Shown one piece after another: positions 32,526 to 41,090 of a stretch of DNA of 64,000 nt. The stretch is taken from NCBI GenBank assembly GCA_944392295.1, contig CALXWE010000006.1, forward strand, positions 1-64,000, written 5' to 3'. The translations under genes and the position numbers were made by a program. Positions within the stretch are counted from its first letter, which is position 1, and every line of letters begins with the position of its first letter. Below the pieces are notes generated by a model. The model did no database searches. It was not told where the DNA came from and saw only the letters and a program-made list of their open reading frames with translations. The stretch is from an uncultured Alphaproteobacteria bacterium. GTDB lineage: Bacteria > Pseudomonadota > Alphaproteobacteria > RF32 > CAG-239.

Positions 32526-32939
32526 CTATACTCCTTTGTCTTTTGGGGCTTTTATCTTAACTTTTATATAGGCAATAATTAAAGAAATAAAGCCCATAAT
32601 AAATACAGCGATACTGCACGGAATTATATACTTTATGTATAAAGGTAAATTATCTACTGAATCAAATAACTGAATATAGGCTAAAAACAATACAAAACAG
32701 ATTACCATAAAATAAGGTATCCAGCCAAAAGACATTAAGTAATACGATGTTTTGGGGTACTTGTTTAAGGTATAAGAAATATACTTGGGTGTTTTGTTAA
32801 AGCAAAGCATAATGACACTGATTAAAAATATCAAAAATAAAATATCGCGTAAAACTTCCAGCCCCAGTAGGGCAAAAATTATCTCAAAAACGCAGTAAAG
32901 CCCGCCCAAAAGTAAGGTTTCATCTGAACATATTTTCAT
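32526..32939 (-). CDS. Small integral membrane protein, unrecognised
   Basis: A 137-residue protein with about four membrane segments (residues 8-26, 28-48, 70-90, 100-128) and a basic tail (KVKIKAPKDKGV). No family recognised. Strong ribosome site AAGGAGC. Its stop lies 2 bases before the start of the PEBP-family gene. Confidence 0.6.
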   Translation of the reverse strand: MKICSDETLLLGGLYCVFEIIFALLGLEVLRDILFLIFLISVIMLCFNKTPKYISYTLNKYPKTSYYLMSFGWIPYFMVICFVLFLAYIQLFDSVDNLPLYIKYIIPCSIAVFIMGFISLIIAYIKVKIKAPKDKGV

Positions 32940-32999
32940 ACTCTGCTCCTTGATTATTTCATTACCTTCCCGATTAAATCATCTGTTTTTTATATTGGC

Positions 33000-33020
33000 A
33001 AGAACTTTATGGCAGGTAAA
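33000..33020 (+). repeat. 21-bp direct repeat, left copy
   Basis: AAGAACTTTATGGCAGGTAAA occurs identically at 33000-33020 and 34390-34410, in the same orientation. The two copies flank the MarR/metallo-hydrolase gene pair. Confidence 0.8.
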
Positions 33021-33023
33021 AGG

Positions 33024-33074
33024 TTGACTTATGAAAATATCATATTATATTATTGTTTACATGGAAACAATAAT
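33024..33074 (+). promoter_or_regulatory. MarR promoter with palindromic operator
   Basis: TTGACT (33024-33029) and TATATT (33046-33051) at 16 bases form a promoter. A perfect inverted repeat ATTATTGTTT-N6-AAACAATAAT (33049-33074) overlaps the -10 and the start region, the expected site for self-repression by the adjacent MarR protein. Confidence 0.7.
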
Positions 33075-33103
33075 GAGGGCAATATGGAAAAAATCTTAAT
33101 ACC

Positions 33104-33547
33104 GTGCTTTCTAACCTTTTGAATACTTTTGAAATTATCAGTACAGCCATGAAAAATTACGGAAATCCGCTGTTACAAGATTACGGTATTACGGAAATGC
33201 ATTGTATTGAGCATATCGGTAAAATTACACACCCCAATGTTACAAAAATATCTTCCTCTTTGCACATAACTCGCGGTGGCGTCAGTAAAATTATTAAAAG
33301 ACTGATAAATAAAGGGGCAATAACTCCTTATCATGAAGAGAGTAATAAAAAAGAAGTGTACTATCGTCTTACGTCTTTGGGACAAAAGGTGTTTGATGCC
33401 CATGAGCAACTTCATCGTGTGTGGAACGATAAAGATCAAGAGTTTTTTAAAAAGTTTAAACAGCAAGATATTGCCTTTGTTGAAAACTTTATTGAGCAAT
33501 ATATACAACACCTCAAACAAACCTTGAAGGAGAAAATGAAATGTTGA
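33104..33547 (+). CDS. MarR-family transcriptional regulator
   Basis: A 147-residue winged-helix protein beginning at GTG 33104 in the only long frame. The HTH region is ITHPNVTKISSSLHITRGGVSKIIKRLINKGAI (about residues 41-73), the wing follows (NKKEVYYRLTSLG). It would repress its own promoter, which carries a perfect palindrome. GTG has no clear ribosome site; a better one (GAGGG) precedes an ATG at 33084 in another frame, and a one-base loss could explain this (see findings). It overlaps the next gene by 7 bases. Confidence 0.88.
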   Translation: MLSNLLNTFEIISTAMKNYGNPLLQDYGITEMHCIEHIGKITHPNVTKISSSLHITRGGVSKIIKRLINKGAITPYHEESNKKEVYYRLTSLGQKVFDAHEQLHRVWNDKDQEFFKKFKQQDIAFVENFIEQYIQHLKQTLKEKMKC

Positions 33548-34305
33548 TACATCAAATCAGAAATGCGACATTAATTGTTACTTATCATAATCAAAAATTT
33601 TTGATTGATCCGTGGTTAATGCCTAAAGATTATATGGCCGGTTTTGATGTGGGGATGAATCCGGAAGTTCGCCAACCCAGAGTGGATTTACCTATAGGGA
33701 TTGATGAAATAACCAAAGCGGATGCCGTAATTTTAACCCATTTTCATCCTGATCATTGGGATGAGTTTGCTGCCAAAGCATTAGATAAACGGCTGCCGTT
33801 GTTTGTGCAGTCGGAAACTGATTTAAAAGTAATGCAAGGTTTGGGCTTTAAAGATGTTAGGGTAATAAATGAACATACCGTTTTTGAAGGAGTTAAACTT
33901 TATAAAACCGGTGGGCAGCACGGCAGAAGGGAAGTAATAGAACCTTTGTGTCGGCAAATTGATATGCCTTATGATGCTATGGGAATAGTTTTTGAGGCCC
34001 CTGATGAAAAAACTTTATATTTGGCGGGGGATACCATATGGTGCGATGAGGTTAAACAAGCCATAGATGAGTTTGCTCCGAAAGTTATTGTGGTAAATGC
34101 TTGCGGTGCCATGTTACAAAATGGCGAAAAAATCATTATGGATGCGGCAGATGTCAAAACCGTGGCAACATATGCACCATCGGCAGTTGTAGTTGCCAGC
34201 CATATGGACACGGTAAGCCATTTGACGGTTACCAGACAAGATATTAAAAACTTACATCTTGCCAATGTGGTTGTTCCCGATGATAATGAAATCCTTAAAT
34301 TTTAG
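33541..34305 (+). CDS. Metallo-beta-lactamase-fold hydrolase (UlaG-like)
   Basis: A 254-residue metal-dependent hydrolase. It has the MBL motif THFHPDHWDEF (about residues 64-74), later His in GGQHGRREV, Asp in YLAGDTIWCDE (about 158) and a final His in VVASHMDTVSHL. The start MLIHQIRNATLIVTYHNQKFLIDPW is typical of the UlaG-like/RNase-Z-like group of cytosolic hydrolases. Ribosome site AAGGAG. The MarR overlap makes a two-gene operon; the substrate is unknown, and the regulator may sense it or a related compound. Confidence 0.9.
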   Translation: MLIHQIRNATLIVTYHNQKFLIDPWLMPKDYMAGFDVGMNPEVRQPRVDLPIGIDEITKADAVILTHFHPDHWDEFAAKALDKRLPLFVQSETDLKVMQGLGFKDVRVINEHTVFEGVKLYKTGGQHGRREVIEPLCRQIDMPYDAMGIVFEAPDEKTLYLAGDTIWCDEVKQAIDEFAPKVIVVNACGAMLQNGEKIIMDAADVKTVATYAPSAVVVASHMDTVSHLTVTRQDIKNLHLANVVVPDDNEILKF

Positions 34306-34389
34306 AATAAGGATGAGTAAAACATTTTCTTGTTATCCGTAATTTAGTCACAGCTGCCGATAGAGTTTAAAATATCGGCAGCTATGTAT

Positions 34390-34410
34390 AAGAACTTTAT
34401 GGCAGGTAAA
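34390..34410 (+). repeat. 21-bp direct repeat, right copy
   Basis: Identical to 33000-33020 and in the same orientation. It begins 85 bases after the metallo-hydrolase stop. Confidence 0.8.
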
Positions 34411-34419
34411 TTTATTAAA

Positions 34420-34893
34420 TTAAAAGTTATTGATGGTTATAAAGTTTTCATCCGGAGAAGGGGCTTCAAAAGATTTTTTTATATCGTCAAAATGTAAAAA
34501 ATTATGCTCGGCAATTTTTCCGGTTCGGGATTTTATTCTTTGTTTTAAGATGTAATCCGGTGCGTAAATATAGTAAATTATCGGCGTTCCGCCTAGCTGT
34601 TTAACTTTGGCAACTGCTTCGTTGCGTGAAGATTTGCTCCAAAACCCGACATCAAATATAACATCTTGGTTGTTTTTAATGTGTTTGCCGATTTCCTGCC
34701 ATAAAAAATCAAGCGTTTGAGCAAAACAAGCTTCCCAATTGGTTTCATATTCTTCAGGTGAGTATTTTTGCACACATATTTCATCGGGGTTTAAATGGAT
34801 GGCTTTTGTATCTTGAGCCAATTTTTTGGAATAAGTTGTTTTTCCGGCTCCGAGAAAACCGCAAATTAAATAAACCGTTGAATTATTTCTCAT
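34420..34893 (-). CDS. P-loop kinase-like ATPase (AAA_33/zeta-toxin-like)
   Basis: A 157-residue protein with Walker A GFLGAGKTT (about residues 11-19) and a fold seen in small kinases of the AAA_33 type: YLICGFLGAGKTTYSKKLA, HLNPDEIC, VIFDVGFWS and basic lid residues (LKQRIKSRTG). Such proteins include phosphotransferases and zeta-toxin-like enzymes; the substrate is not evident. No partner antitoxin gene is adjacent, so a toxin role is not supported. The start ATG follows AAAAGG directly; short spacing makes initiation weak. Confidence 0.8.
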   Translation of the reverse strand: MRNNSTVYLICGFLGAGKTTYSKKLAQDTKAIHLNPDEICVQKYSPEEYETNWEACFAQTLDFLWQEIGKHIKNNQDVIFDVGFWSKSSRNEAVAKVKQLGGTPIIYYIYAPDYILKQRIKSRTGKIAEHNFLHFDDIKKSFEAPSPDENFITINNF

Positions 34894-34974
34894 CCTTTTG
34901 TCGCCGCCTTCTGATTAAAATATTCATTTTTATATTTGTAAGAGTTGTTATATGCTTGTTGTGCTATGTAAAAA

Positions 34975-35000
34975 TAAAAAAACCAGCTTGAACAGCTGGT
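34975..35000 (-). terminator. Terminator of tRNA-fMet
   Basis: ACCAGCT pairs with AGCTGGT around TGAAC and is followed on the minus strand by TTTTTTTA. Confidence 0.88.
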
Positions 35001-35011
35001 CTATTTATTTT

Positions 35012-35088
<77 letters not shown>

Positions 35089-35174
35089 ATAAAATTAACA
35101 TCTTATTAACTTAAGATGGCTCGTATATACGCTCTTTGTTTTCCCTTGTCAAGCTTTTTTTGTTATCTTTTGTT

Positions 35175-35255
35175 TTAATTAAATAACATCATCGCAATTA
35201 TTACGGCAATGGCTATACACATTACGATAATTTGATGCCTCTTTTCCCACTCCAT
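35175..35255 (-). CDS. Micro-ORF 2: 26-residue single-span membrane peptide
   Basis: MEWEKRHQIIVMCIAIAVIIAMMLFN: a short polar N-terminus (EWEKRHQ) then an unbroken hydrophobic helix of 18 residues. The start is preceded by AAGGAGA with a 7-base spacing, a textbook ribosome site. It begins 11 bases after the stop of micro-ORF 1, the second ribosome site overlapping the end of the first ORF (TATTAAGGAGAGC). Too short for standard gene calls. KdpF/CydX-like subunits or a small membrane toxin are possibilities; no function is assigned. Confidence 0.65.
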   Translation of the reverse strand: MEWEKRHQIIVMCIAIAVIIAMMLFN

Positions 35256-35265
35256 CCTGCTCTCC

Positions 35266-35334
35266 TTAATAGGTCAAACTGATTGCTATCGCAAATATAA
35301 AAACTATAATTACAATTATGTGCCATATCTTCAT
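35266..35334 (-). CDS. Micro-ORF 1: 22-residue single-span membrane peptide
   Basis: MKIWHIIVIIVFIFAIAISLTY: almost entirely a membrane helix with a Lys and a Trp at the N-terminus. Ribosome site AAGGAGAAAGAAG places GGAG seven bases before ATG. It is followed at once by micro-ORF 2. Both are transcribed towards tRNA-fMet, away from the 402-residue gene. Function unknown. Confidence 0.65.
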   Translation of the reverse strand: MKIWHIIVIIVFIFAIAISLTY

Positions 35335-35406
35335 CTTCTTTCTCCTTCGTTTTTGCTTTATCTAATCGGTCATATTTTAATTACAAGGTTGATGCTATTT
35401 TTTTGT

Positions 35407-35435
35407 TTGAAAATATAACTCCTTTGTGCTATAAT
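35407..35435 (+). promoter_or_regulatory. Promoter of the 402-residue protein gene
   Basis: TTGAAA (35407-35412), 17 bases, consensus TATAAT (35430-35435). The transcript would start near 35442, about 18 bases before the ATG, with the ribosome site GGGAGG in between. Confidence 0.8.
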
Positions 35436-35459
35436 ATGTCTTGTGTTAAGGGAGGTGCT

Positions 35460-36668
35460 ATGGACTTTTCCGAAATTATTAACTATCCTTATCCCGATAC
35501 TGCCGTAGAAAATGATATTACGGAGTGTCTTAATTCGGGAAAATATTTACCCTCTTATGCTTTCCATGTTCAGCAATATCTTACAAAAAGAATAAATCAT
35601 TTCGCTCCCTATGTTAATGATGCCAAATATCAGGCTCATTTTGTGTTTATGCAGGATTTTAATTTACAAAATCTTGACCCCTTCATTGCTCAAACCCTTA
35701 AAGTTAAAAAGCCGATACGCAAAAAGTATTTAACCGAAAAGCTTAAAAAAGATATTCCTGCCAATATGGCGGGGAGTTACGTATTTTCCATTCCCGGCGA
35801 TGATGATAAAATTCATATAATTGTGGGCTTGGGGTATCATGATAATCCGTTAATGTCGGTTTATGACGGAATTAAAGCCTTTATGTATACTATGCAAAGA
35901 CGCAAAATTTATGCCGAATATTTTGAAAATATTAATCGTCAGCGGTGGATGTGGCGCGATGGCGGTATGAATGACAGTCGTATTGAGCAAATGCTTAAAG
36001 CCACTAATTTTAACTATGAAAAAGTCAGTAAAATCTATCAGACATACAGCACCATTCAAGCCGATGTCGGCGCCGGAGCTTACTTGCTGATTAAGGCTAT
36101 GCAAACTGGCTCTCAAGAAAATATATTGAAGGTTGAAGATTTTGTATTATCTCATGCTGCTGCAAATTCCTCTGGATTAATTGATAACAATAACGGAACG
36201 GCTGCTTGTGAATTTCCGGTTATGCAAAAAATGATTAATCTTATTAAACAAAACGGTATATCCGTTTATGTTGATGCTCAAGGTTGGGTTAATTGGGAAA
36301 CGCTTTATAACCACACCTTAGCGGAAACCAAAAATATCGGTTATACGCCTCATATGATGATAGATGCCAATAAAAAAGAGGGAGTGCTTCTTAAATCGCT
36401 TGATAAACAATATCCTGACCGCAAGCAACTTTTAAATATCTTGAAATGGACGCCTGAAGGTAAAACCGATAAAATTTTGCAGGATTTTATTACGGCTCAA
36501 GAGTTTTCACTGCAACACCCGTTGCCAAATAATAATTTGCAAAGTTTTTATTCATCTTTAGCGAACCCCGAAACGCGTAAAACGGCGGCAGGTGATAAAA
36601 AGTTTAATTTTCTTAGTAATATAAAGCAATATCGTCAGGTTTTGGAAAGCAAACTCTATTCTTACTAA
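35460..36668 (+). CDS. Unrecognised 402-residue cytoplasmic protein
   Basis: 402 residues from MDFSEIINYPYPDT, chosen because GGGAGG lies eight bases upstream and the longer frame would start before the promoter's -10. No signal peptide or membrane segment. Helical, lysine-rich and asparagine-rich; motifs include SLQVLESKL-type helical ends and NAKYQAHFVFMQDF. No family recognised. It converges with uvrD with no base between the stop codons (36666-36668 and 36669-36671). Confidence 0.6.
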   Translation: MDFSEIINYPYPDTAVENDITECLNSGKYLPSYAFHVQQYLTKRINHFAPYVNDAKYQAHFVFMQDFNLQNLDPFIAQTLKVKKPIRKKYLTEKLKKDIPANMAGSYVFSIPGDDDKIHIIVGLGYHDNPLMSVYDGIKAFMYTMQRRKIYAEYFENINRQRWMWRDGGMNDSRIEQMLKATNFNYEKVSKIYQTYSTIQADVGAGAYLLIKAMQTGSQENILKVEDFVLSHAAANSSGLIDNNNGTAACEFPVMQKMINLIKQNGISVYVDAQGWVNWETLYNHTLAETKNIGYTPHMMIDANKKEGVLLKSLDKQYPDRKQLLNILKWTPEGKTDKILQDFITAQEFSLQHPLPNNNLQSFYSSLANPETRKTAAGDKKFNFLSNIKQYRQVLESKLYSY

Positions 36669-38972
36669 TCAGACTTTTCTTAAAAAATTACCCATGATTT
36701 TTTTGCGGCCGAATTTATCAAAAAAGACTTCGCATTTTTGACCTTCGACACTTAACAAAGTTCCGTAACCGAATGCCTCGTGAAAAACGCGTTGTCCTTT
36801 TAAATTATGTGATGATGAATAATATTCTTCATCGGGCTCATAGCTGTAATCATGTTCGGCGTCGGAATTGTAACTTTTGCGTTCTTGGTAACGGTTTTGA
36901 TTGTAGTTACTTGTTTCCGGCTTGTGGCGGTAGGAGCTGAAGTTTTGATATCCGCCGCTGTAAAAACGATTGGCATTATTTATAAGCTCCAAACATTGAG
37001 TCGGCAGTTCATTTAAAAAACGTGACGGAACATTGGTTTGGCTTTGTCCGTAAATGCGGCGGGTAAGTGATGTTAAAATATAAAGCTGACGTCTGGCTCG
37101 GGTAATAGCAACATAAGCTAAACGGCGTTCTTCTTCCAGAGCACTTTGTCCGCCTTCATCTAAGCTTCTTTGGTGCGGAAATAAACCCTCTTCCCATCCC
37201 GGTAAAAAGACAACATCAAACTCCAGGCCTTTGGCCGAGTGCAGGGTAATTAACATAACCTTGTTCGAATCGATGGCGCTGTCGTTGTCCATAACCAAGC
37301 TTACATGCTCTAAAAAGTCGGCAAGTGTTGGGTAATTAGTTTCGTCGCTCATAACATTAACGAGCTCTTTTAAGTTTTCAATTCGTCCCGGAGCTTCGGC
37401 GGATTTATCGTTTTTAAGCATCTCCAAATAGCCGGAATCTTCCAAAACTTGTGAAGCCAGTTCGTCGGGGCTTACGGCTTGTGATACTTTTTGCCATTCG
37501 TCAAAATTATTCATGAGTTCCGTTAAACTGGTTTTAGCTTTGCCGCTTACCAAGCCTTCATCCAACATTTGCTTTACGGCAGCGTACATGGAAATATGAT
37601 TTTGACGGGCGTAATCTTGAAATTTTTCGATACTTTTGGCGCCTATGCCGCGAGCCGGTTTGTTAATAATCCGTTCAAAAGCCAAGTCATCGGCCGGTTG
37701 AGCAATTACCCTGAAATAGGCCAATAAATCGCGGACTTCCTGTCGCTCATAAAACTTTGGTCCGCCGATAACCTGATAAGGTATGGCCTCGGCAATAAAT
37801 TTTTCTTCAAACTCACGGGTTTGAAAGGCGGTTCTTACCAAAATGGCCATTGAGGAATAAGCAACGCCCTGATGTTTTAAGTTTTCAATTTCATTTGCTA
37901 CATACTGAGCTTCTTCACTGCCGTTATATACGCTTATAACTTTAATCTTGTTGTTTGGGCATTTAAGCGCCGGACTGTTATCGGCTACTTTTAAGGTTTT
38001 GCCCAAGCGTTCGGCGTTATGCGAAATAAGCGATGAAGCGGCGGTTAAAATGTTGCCCGTAGAACGGTAATTGCGTTCCAAACGGATGATTTTGGCATCA
38101 GTAAAATCTTTTTCAAAACGCAAAATGTTTTCAATTTCGGCTCCTCGCCATGAGTAAATGGATTGGTCGTCATCTCCGACACAGCATAAGTTGCGGCTTT
38201 TTTGCGATAATAATCTTAAAAACATATATTGCGTAACGTTGGTGTCTTGATACTCATCTACCATTATGTACTTAAATTTTTCTTGGTATTTTTGCAAAAC
38301 ATCGGCGTTGGACAATAATAAAGTGAGAGTATATAGTAAAATATCGCCAAAATCTACGCAGTTTAATTCTAACATACGAGCCTGATATTTTTGATATACC
38401 AAAGTAGTAACGTTGCCCTTAAAATCTTGGCTGATTTTATCAACCGTTAAACCCTTATCCTTCCAGCGTTGAATTTTATCAACGAAGGCTTGCGGAGGAT
38501 ATTTTTTTTCATCAATTCCTTCGGCTTCTAAAATTTGTTTTATTAAACGTTTTTGGTCGTCTTCTCCCAAAATCGTAAAGTTTGGTTTTAAGCCAACCAG
38601 TTCGGCATGAGCTCGCAAAATTTTAACGCAGATACTGTGAAAAGTACCAAGCCATACCGAATCGGCAATAGAACCAATCATTTCCTGAACACGCGTCTTC
38701 ATTTCTTTGGCGGCACGGTTGGTAAAGGTTACAACCAAACAATTCCATGGCTGGGCTTTCATGGTGGCTAAAATATAAGCCAAACGCGTGGTTAACACTT
38801 TGGTTTTGCCGGTGCCGGCTCCGGATAATACCAATAAAGGTCCTTCGGTAGTTTCAACCGCTTGCTTTTGTTCCGGATTTAGAGCATTAAGCCATGGATA
38901 TTCGGGGCGTAGGGCGCTGATATTATCGTATATGGGAGCAGAACTTTCTTCTAAATCAAAAATGTTACTCAT
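36669..38972 (-). CDS. UvrD/PcrA-family DNA helicase
   Basis: A 767-residue SF1A helicase. Motifs: Q-motif LNPEQKQAVE, Ia/I LSGAGTGKTKVLTTR (Walker A, about residues 52-60), DEYQDTN (Walker B, near 240), DDDQSIYSWRGA, LERNYRS, LITLHSAKGLEFDVVFLPG and VAITRAR. It unwinds DNA in repair and replication restart. The Tudor-like C-terminus (GYGTLLSVEGQKCEVFFDKFGRKKIM) supports the PcrA/UvrD branch. It is convergent with and directly adjoining the preceding gene. Confidence 0.95.
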   Translation of the reverse strand: MSNIFDLEESSAPIYDNISALRPEYPWLNALNPEQKQAVETTEGPLLVLSGAGTGKTKVLTTRLAYILATMKAQPWNCLVVTFTNRAAKEMKTRVQEMIGSIADSVWLGTFHSICVKILRAHAELVGLKPNFTILGEDDQKRLIKQILEAEGIDEKKYPPQAFVDKIQRWKDKGLTVDKISQDFKGNVTTLVYQKYQARMLELNCVDFGDILLYTLTLLLSNADVLQKYQEKFKYIMVDEYQDTNVTQYMFLRLLSQKSRNLCCVGDDDQSIYSWRGAEIENILRFEKDFTDAKIIRLERNYRSTGNILTAASSLISHNAERLGKTLKVADNSPALKCPNNKIKVISVYNGSEEAQYVANEIENLKHQGVAYSSMAILVRTAFQTREFEEKFIAEAIPYQVIGGPKFYERQEVRDLLAYFRVIAQPADDLAFERIINKPARGIGAKSIEKFQDYARQNHISMYAAVKQMLDEGLVSGKAKTSLTELMNNFDEWQKVSQAVSPDELASQVLEDSGYLEMLKNDKSAEAPGRIENLKELVNVMSDETNYPTLADFLEHVSLVMDNDSAIDSNKVMLITLHSAKGLEFDVVFLPGWEEGLFPHQRSLDEGGQSALEEERRLAYVAITRARRQLYILTSLTRRIYGQSQTNVPSRFLNELPTQCLELINNANRFYSGGYQNFSSYRHKPETSNYNQNRYQERKSYNSDAEHDYSYEPDEEYYSSSHNLKGQRVFHEAFGYGTLLSVEGQKCEVFFDKFGRKKIMGNFLRKV

Positions 38973-39081
38973 GGTTTGGATACTTCTTGTTTTTTTTTAC
39001 GTTTAGCCATATATATAATATTATTCAGACAAAGAAAAGAGCTTTTATAGTTATTTATTAACAATTATGAGGAAGGTAAAT

Positions 39082-40050
39082 ATGGCGGAGTTAAGAGATA
39101 AAATTATCGGTCTTAAAAATTATATGGAAGAGCATATTATCGGACAGGAAGATTTAGTTAAAAAGTTAATTATTACCATGCTCGCCGGCGGTCATGCCCT
39201 GGTAGAAGGCGCTCCGGGACTTGCTAAAACCAAAGCTATAAAAACTCTGGCCGAAAGTATTAAGGCTACTTATAACCGTATCCAATTTACACCTGATTTA
39301 TTGCCTTCGGATATAACCGGTAGTGATGTTTATGTAGCTTCAACCGGTAAGTTTGAGTTTAGAAAAGGACCGGTGTTTGCCAATTTGGTTTTGGCCGATG
39401 AAATTAACCGTGCTCCGGCTAAAGTACAGTCGGCATTGTTGGAGGCAATGGCCGAATGGCAGGTAAGTGTGGGAGGTAATCGCTATGAACTGCCGAAACT
39501 TTTTATGGTAATGGCAACCCAAAATCCGATTGAACATGAGGGAACATATAACCTGCCGGAAGCTCAACTGGATAGATTTTTACTCTATATCAAGATAGAT
39601 CAACCTAATGCCGAGAATGAAAGAAAAATCTTAAAACTGGTCAGAAATGAAGATAAAAATCAAACAATATCTACACAAGATTTTGAAAAGCTTACGGTTG
39701 AGGAGGTCTTGGAAGCCCGCAAACAGATTTTGGAAGTTTATACCTCAGAAGCGGTTGAGGAGTATTTGGTCCAGCTTATTATGGGCACTCGCCACGCTGA
39801 AAAATATGAAAATTCGCTGCAAGGAATGGTTCGTTTCGGAGCAAGTCCCAGAGCCACGATTGCCCTTGATAAATGCTCCAAAATCAATGCTTGGCTTGAA
39901 GGACGTGATTTTGTAACGCCGGAAGATATTCATGCGGTAATTTATGATGTTTTAAGACATCGTATTGTGTTGAGTTTTGAGGCACAGGCCGAGGGTATTA
40001 CCACAGATGATGTTATTGCCTCATTGTTAAAGGCTGTCCCGCTGCCGTAA
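39082..40050 (+). CDS. MoxR-family AAA+ ATPase
   Basis: 322 residues from MAELRDKIIGLK (AGGAAGG is upstream; a start five codons earlier would overlap this site). Walker A GAPGLAKT (about residues 44-51), Walker B LADEINRA (about 110-117), sensor ATQNP, and a C-terminal lid (FGASPRATIALD). MoxR proteins act as chaperones for assembling metal-cofactor enzymes or surface complexes. It is followed by a DUF58 protein (10 bases) and a TPR protein, the usual MoxR neighbourhood without the VWA membrane subunits. Confidence 0.93.
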   Translation: MAELRDKIIGLKNYMEEHIIGQEDLVKKLIITMLAGGHALVEGAPGLAKTKAIKTLAESIKATYNRIQFTPDLLPSDITGSDVYVASTGKFEFRKGPVFANLVLADEINRAPAKVQSALLEAMAEWQVSVGGNRYELPKLFMVMATQNPIEHEGTYNLPEAQLDRFLLYIKIDQPNAENERKILKLVRNEDKNQTISTQDFEKLTVEEVLEARKQILEVYTSEAVEEYLVQLIMGTRHAEKYENSLQGMVRFGASPRATIALDKCSKINAWLEGRDFVTPEDIHAVIYDVLRHRIVLSFEAQAEGITTDDVIASLLKAVPLP

Positions 40051-40060
40051 GGATATAAGT

Positions 40061-41005
40061 ATGGTTAATTTGCAAAAAATTGCCGATTTTATTAAATTTA
40101 AAAAGAACGCTGAGGTTGATACGGCGCTGGTGGCGGATTTTAAACAATTAAATTTTATGAAGAGGTATGTGCCGTACTTGAAAGAATTTAAGTTTAACCA
40201 AACCTCAGGGCAAGCCGGAGATTCACGTTCTTCATTTAAGGGCAGGGGTATGGAGTTTGCCGAAGTAAGAGCTTATAACTACGGCGATGATATAAGAGAT
40301 ATCGACTGGCGGGTGACGGCGCGTAAAAATCAGCCGTTTACCAAGCTTTATACCGAAGAAAAAGACCGCGAAGTTTATTTGTGGCTTGATTTATCAAAAC
40401 ATATGCGCTTTGGCACCAAAAAGGAATTAAAGTCGGTAACTGCAGCAAAAACAGCAGCCCTTCTTGGGTGGTATGCTCTTGAAAACAAAGACCGTTTGGG
40501 CGTACTGATTTACGACGGGCAAAAAACTTTGGTGTTCAGACCGAAAAGAGCATATGATAATTGGCTCTCGGTTTTGAAAAAAATTGAAAGCGTTGCCAAG
40601 CAGAATTTGTACCAAAGCGACGAATCGGCAAATATTGTACAGTCTTTGCAGGTTTTAAGGCAAAATGCCGCCAAGCATGCCATAGTATTTATAATCAGCT
40701 CCTTTGATGAGGAAAATGCCGAAATTATGTCGCAAATTCAGACTATAAGCAAATATAACGAGTTATATGCGGTTAATGTTTTTGATGCCTTGGAAGATAT
40801 GGCTCCGCCGAGCGGCGAATATCTGGCTCAGTATAAAAACGAACAGCAGTTGTTGATAAGTGGCGGAAAATTTTTCGGAGAAAATTATAGACAATTTTTT
40901 GCACAAAAACGGCACAAAATAAAGAATTTTTGTGCAAAAGTTAATTGCCAATATCGAGAAATTCGGACAGATTTGCCCATTTATAAACAAATTAGACCAA
41001 TTTAA
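40061..41005 (+). CDS. DUF58 (VWA-like) protein, MoxR partner
   Basis: A 314-residue protein with the DUF58 signature GRGMEFAEVRAYNYGDDIRDIDWRVTARKNQPFTKLYTEEKDRE (about residues 66-109) and then a VWA-like Rossmann domain (VYLWLDLSKHMRFGTK). These are found next to moxR throughout bacteria and probably form a complex with it at the membrane. No membrane segment is seen. It is 10 bases after moxR, with AAGGAT as ribosome site. Confidence 0.93.
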   Translation: MVNLQKIADFIKFKKNAEVDTALVADFKQLNFMKRYVPYLKEFKFNQTSGQAGDSRSSFKGRGMEFAEVRAYNYGDDIRDIDWRVTARKNQPFTKLYTEEKDREVYLWLDLSKHMRFGTKKELKSVTAAKTAALLGWYALENKDRLGVLIYDGQKTLVFRPKRAYDNWLSVLKKIESVAKQNLYQSDESANIVQSLQVLRQNAAKHAIVFIISSFDEENAEIMSQIQTISKYNELYAVNVFDALEDMAPPSGEYLAQYKNEQQLLISGGKFFGENYRQFFAQKRHKIKNFCAKVNCQYREIRTDLPIYKQIRPI

Positions 41006-41090
41006 ATGTTTTTCAAAACTTGACATAAATAATTTATGATGATATTGTGCTTGTTATCAATTATTTTGTAACTTTAGAAAAGAGAAGGAA

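Noticed and set aside
34420-34893. Zeta-toxin of a toxin-antitoxin pair
   Set aside because: Only the P-loop fold fits; no antitoxin-like gene is adjacent and the start is weak, so a general kinase-like call is kept.
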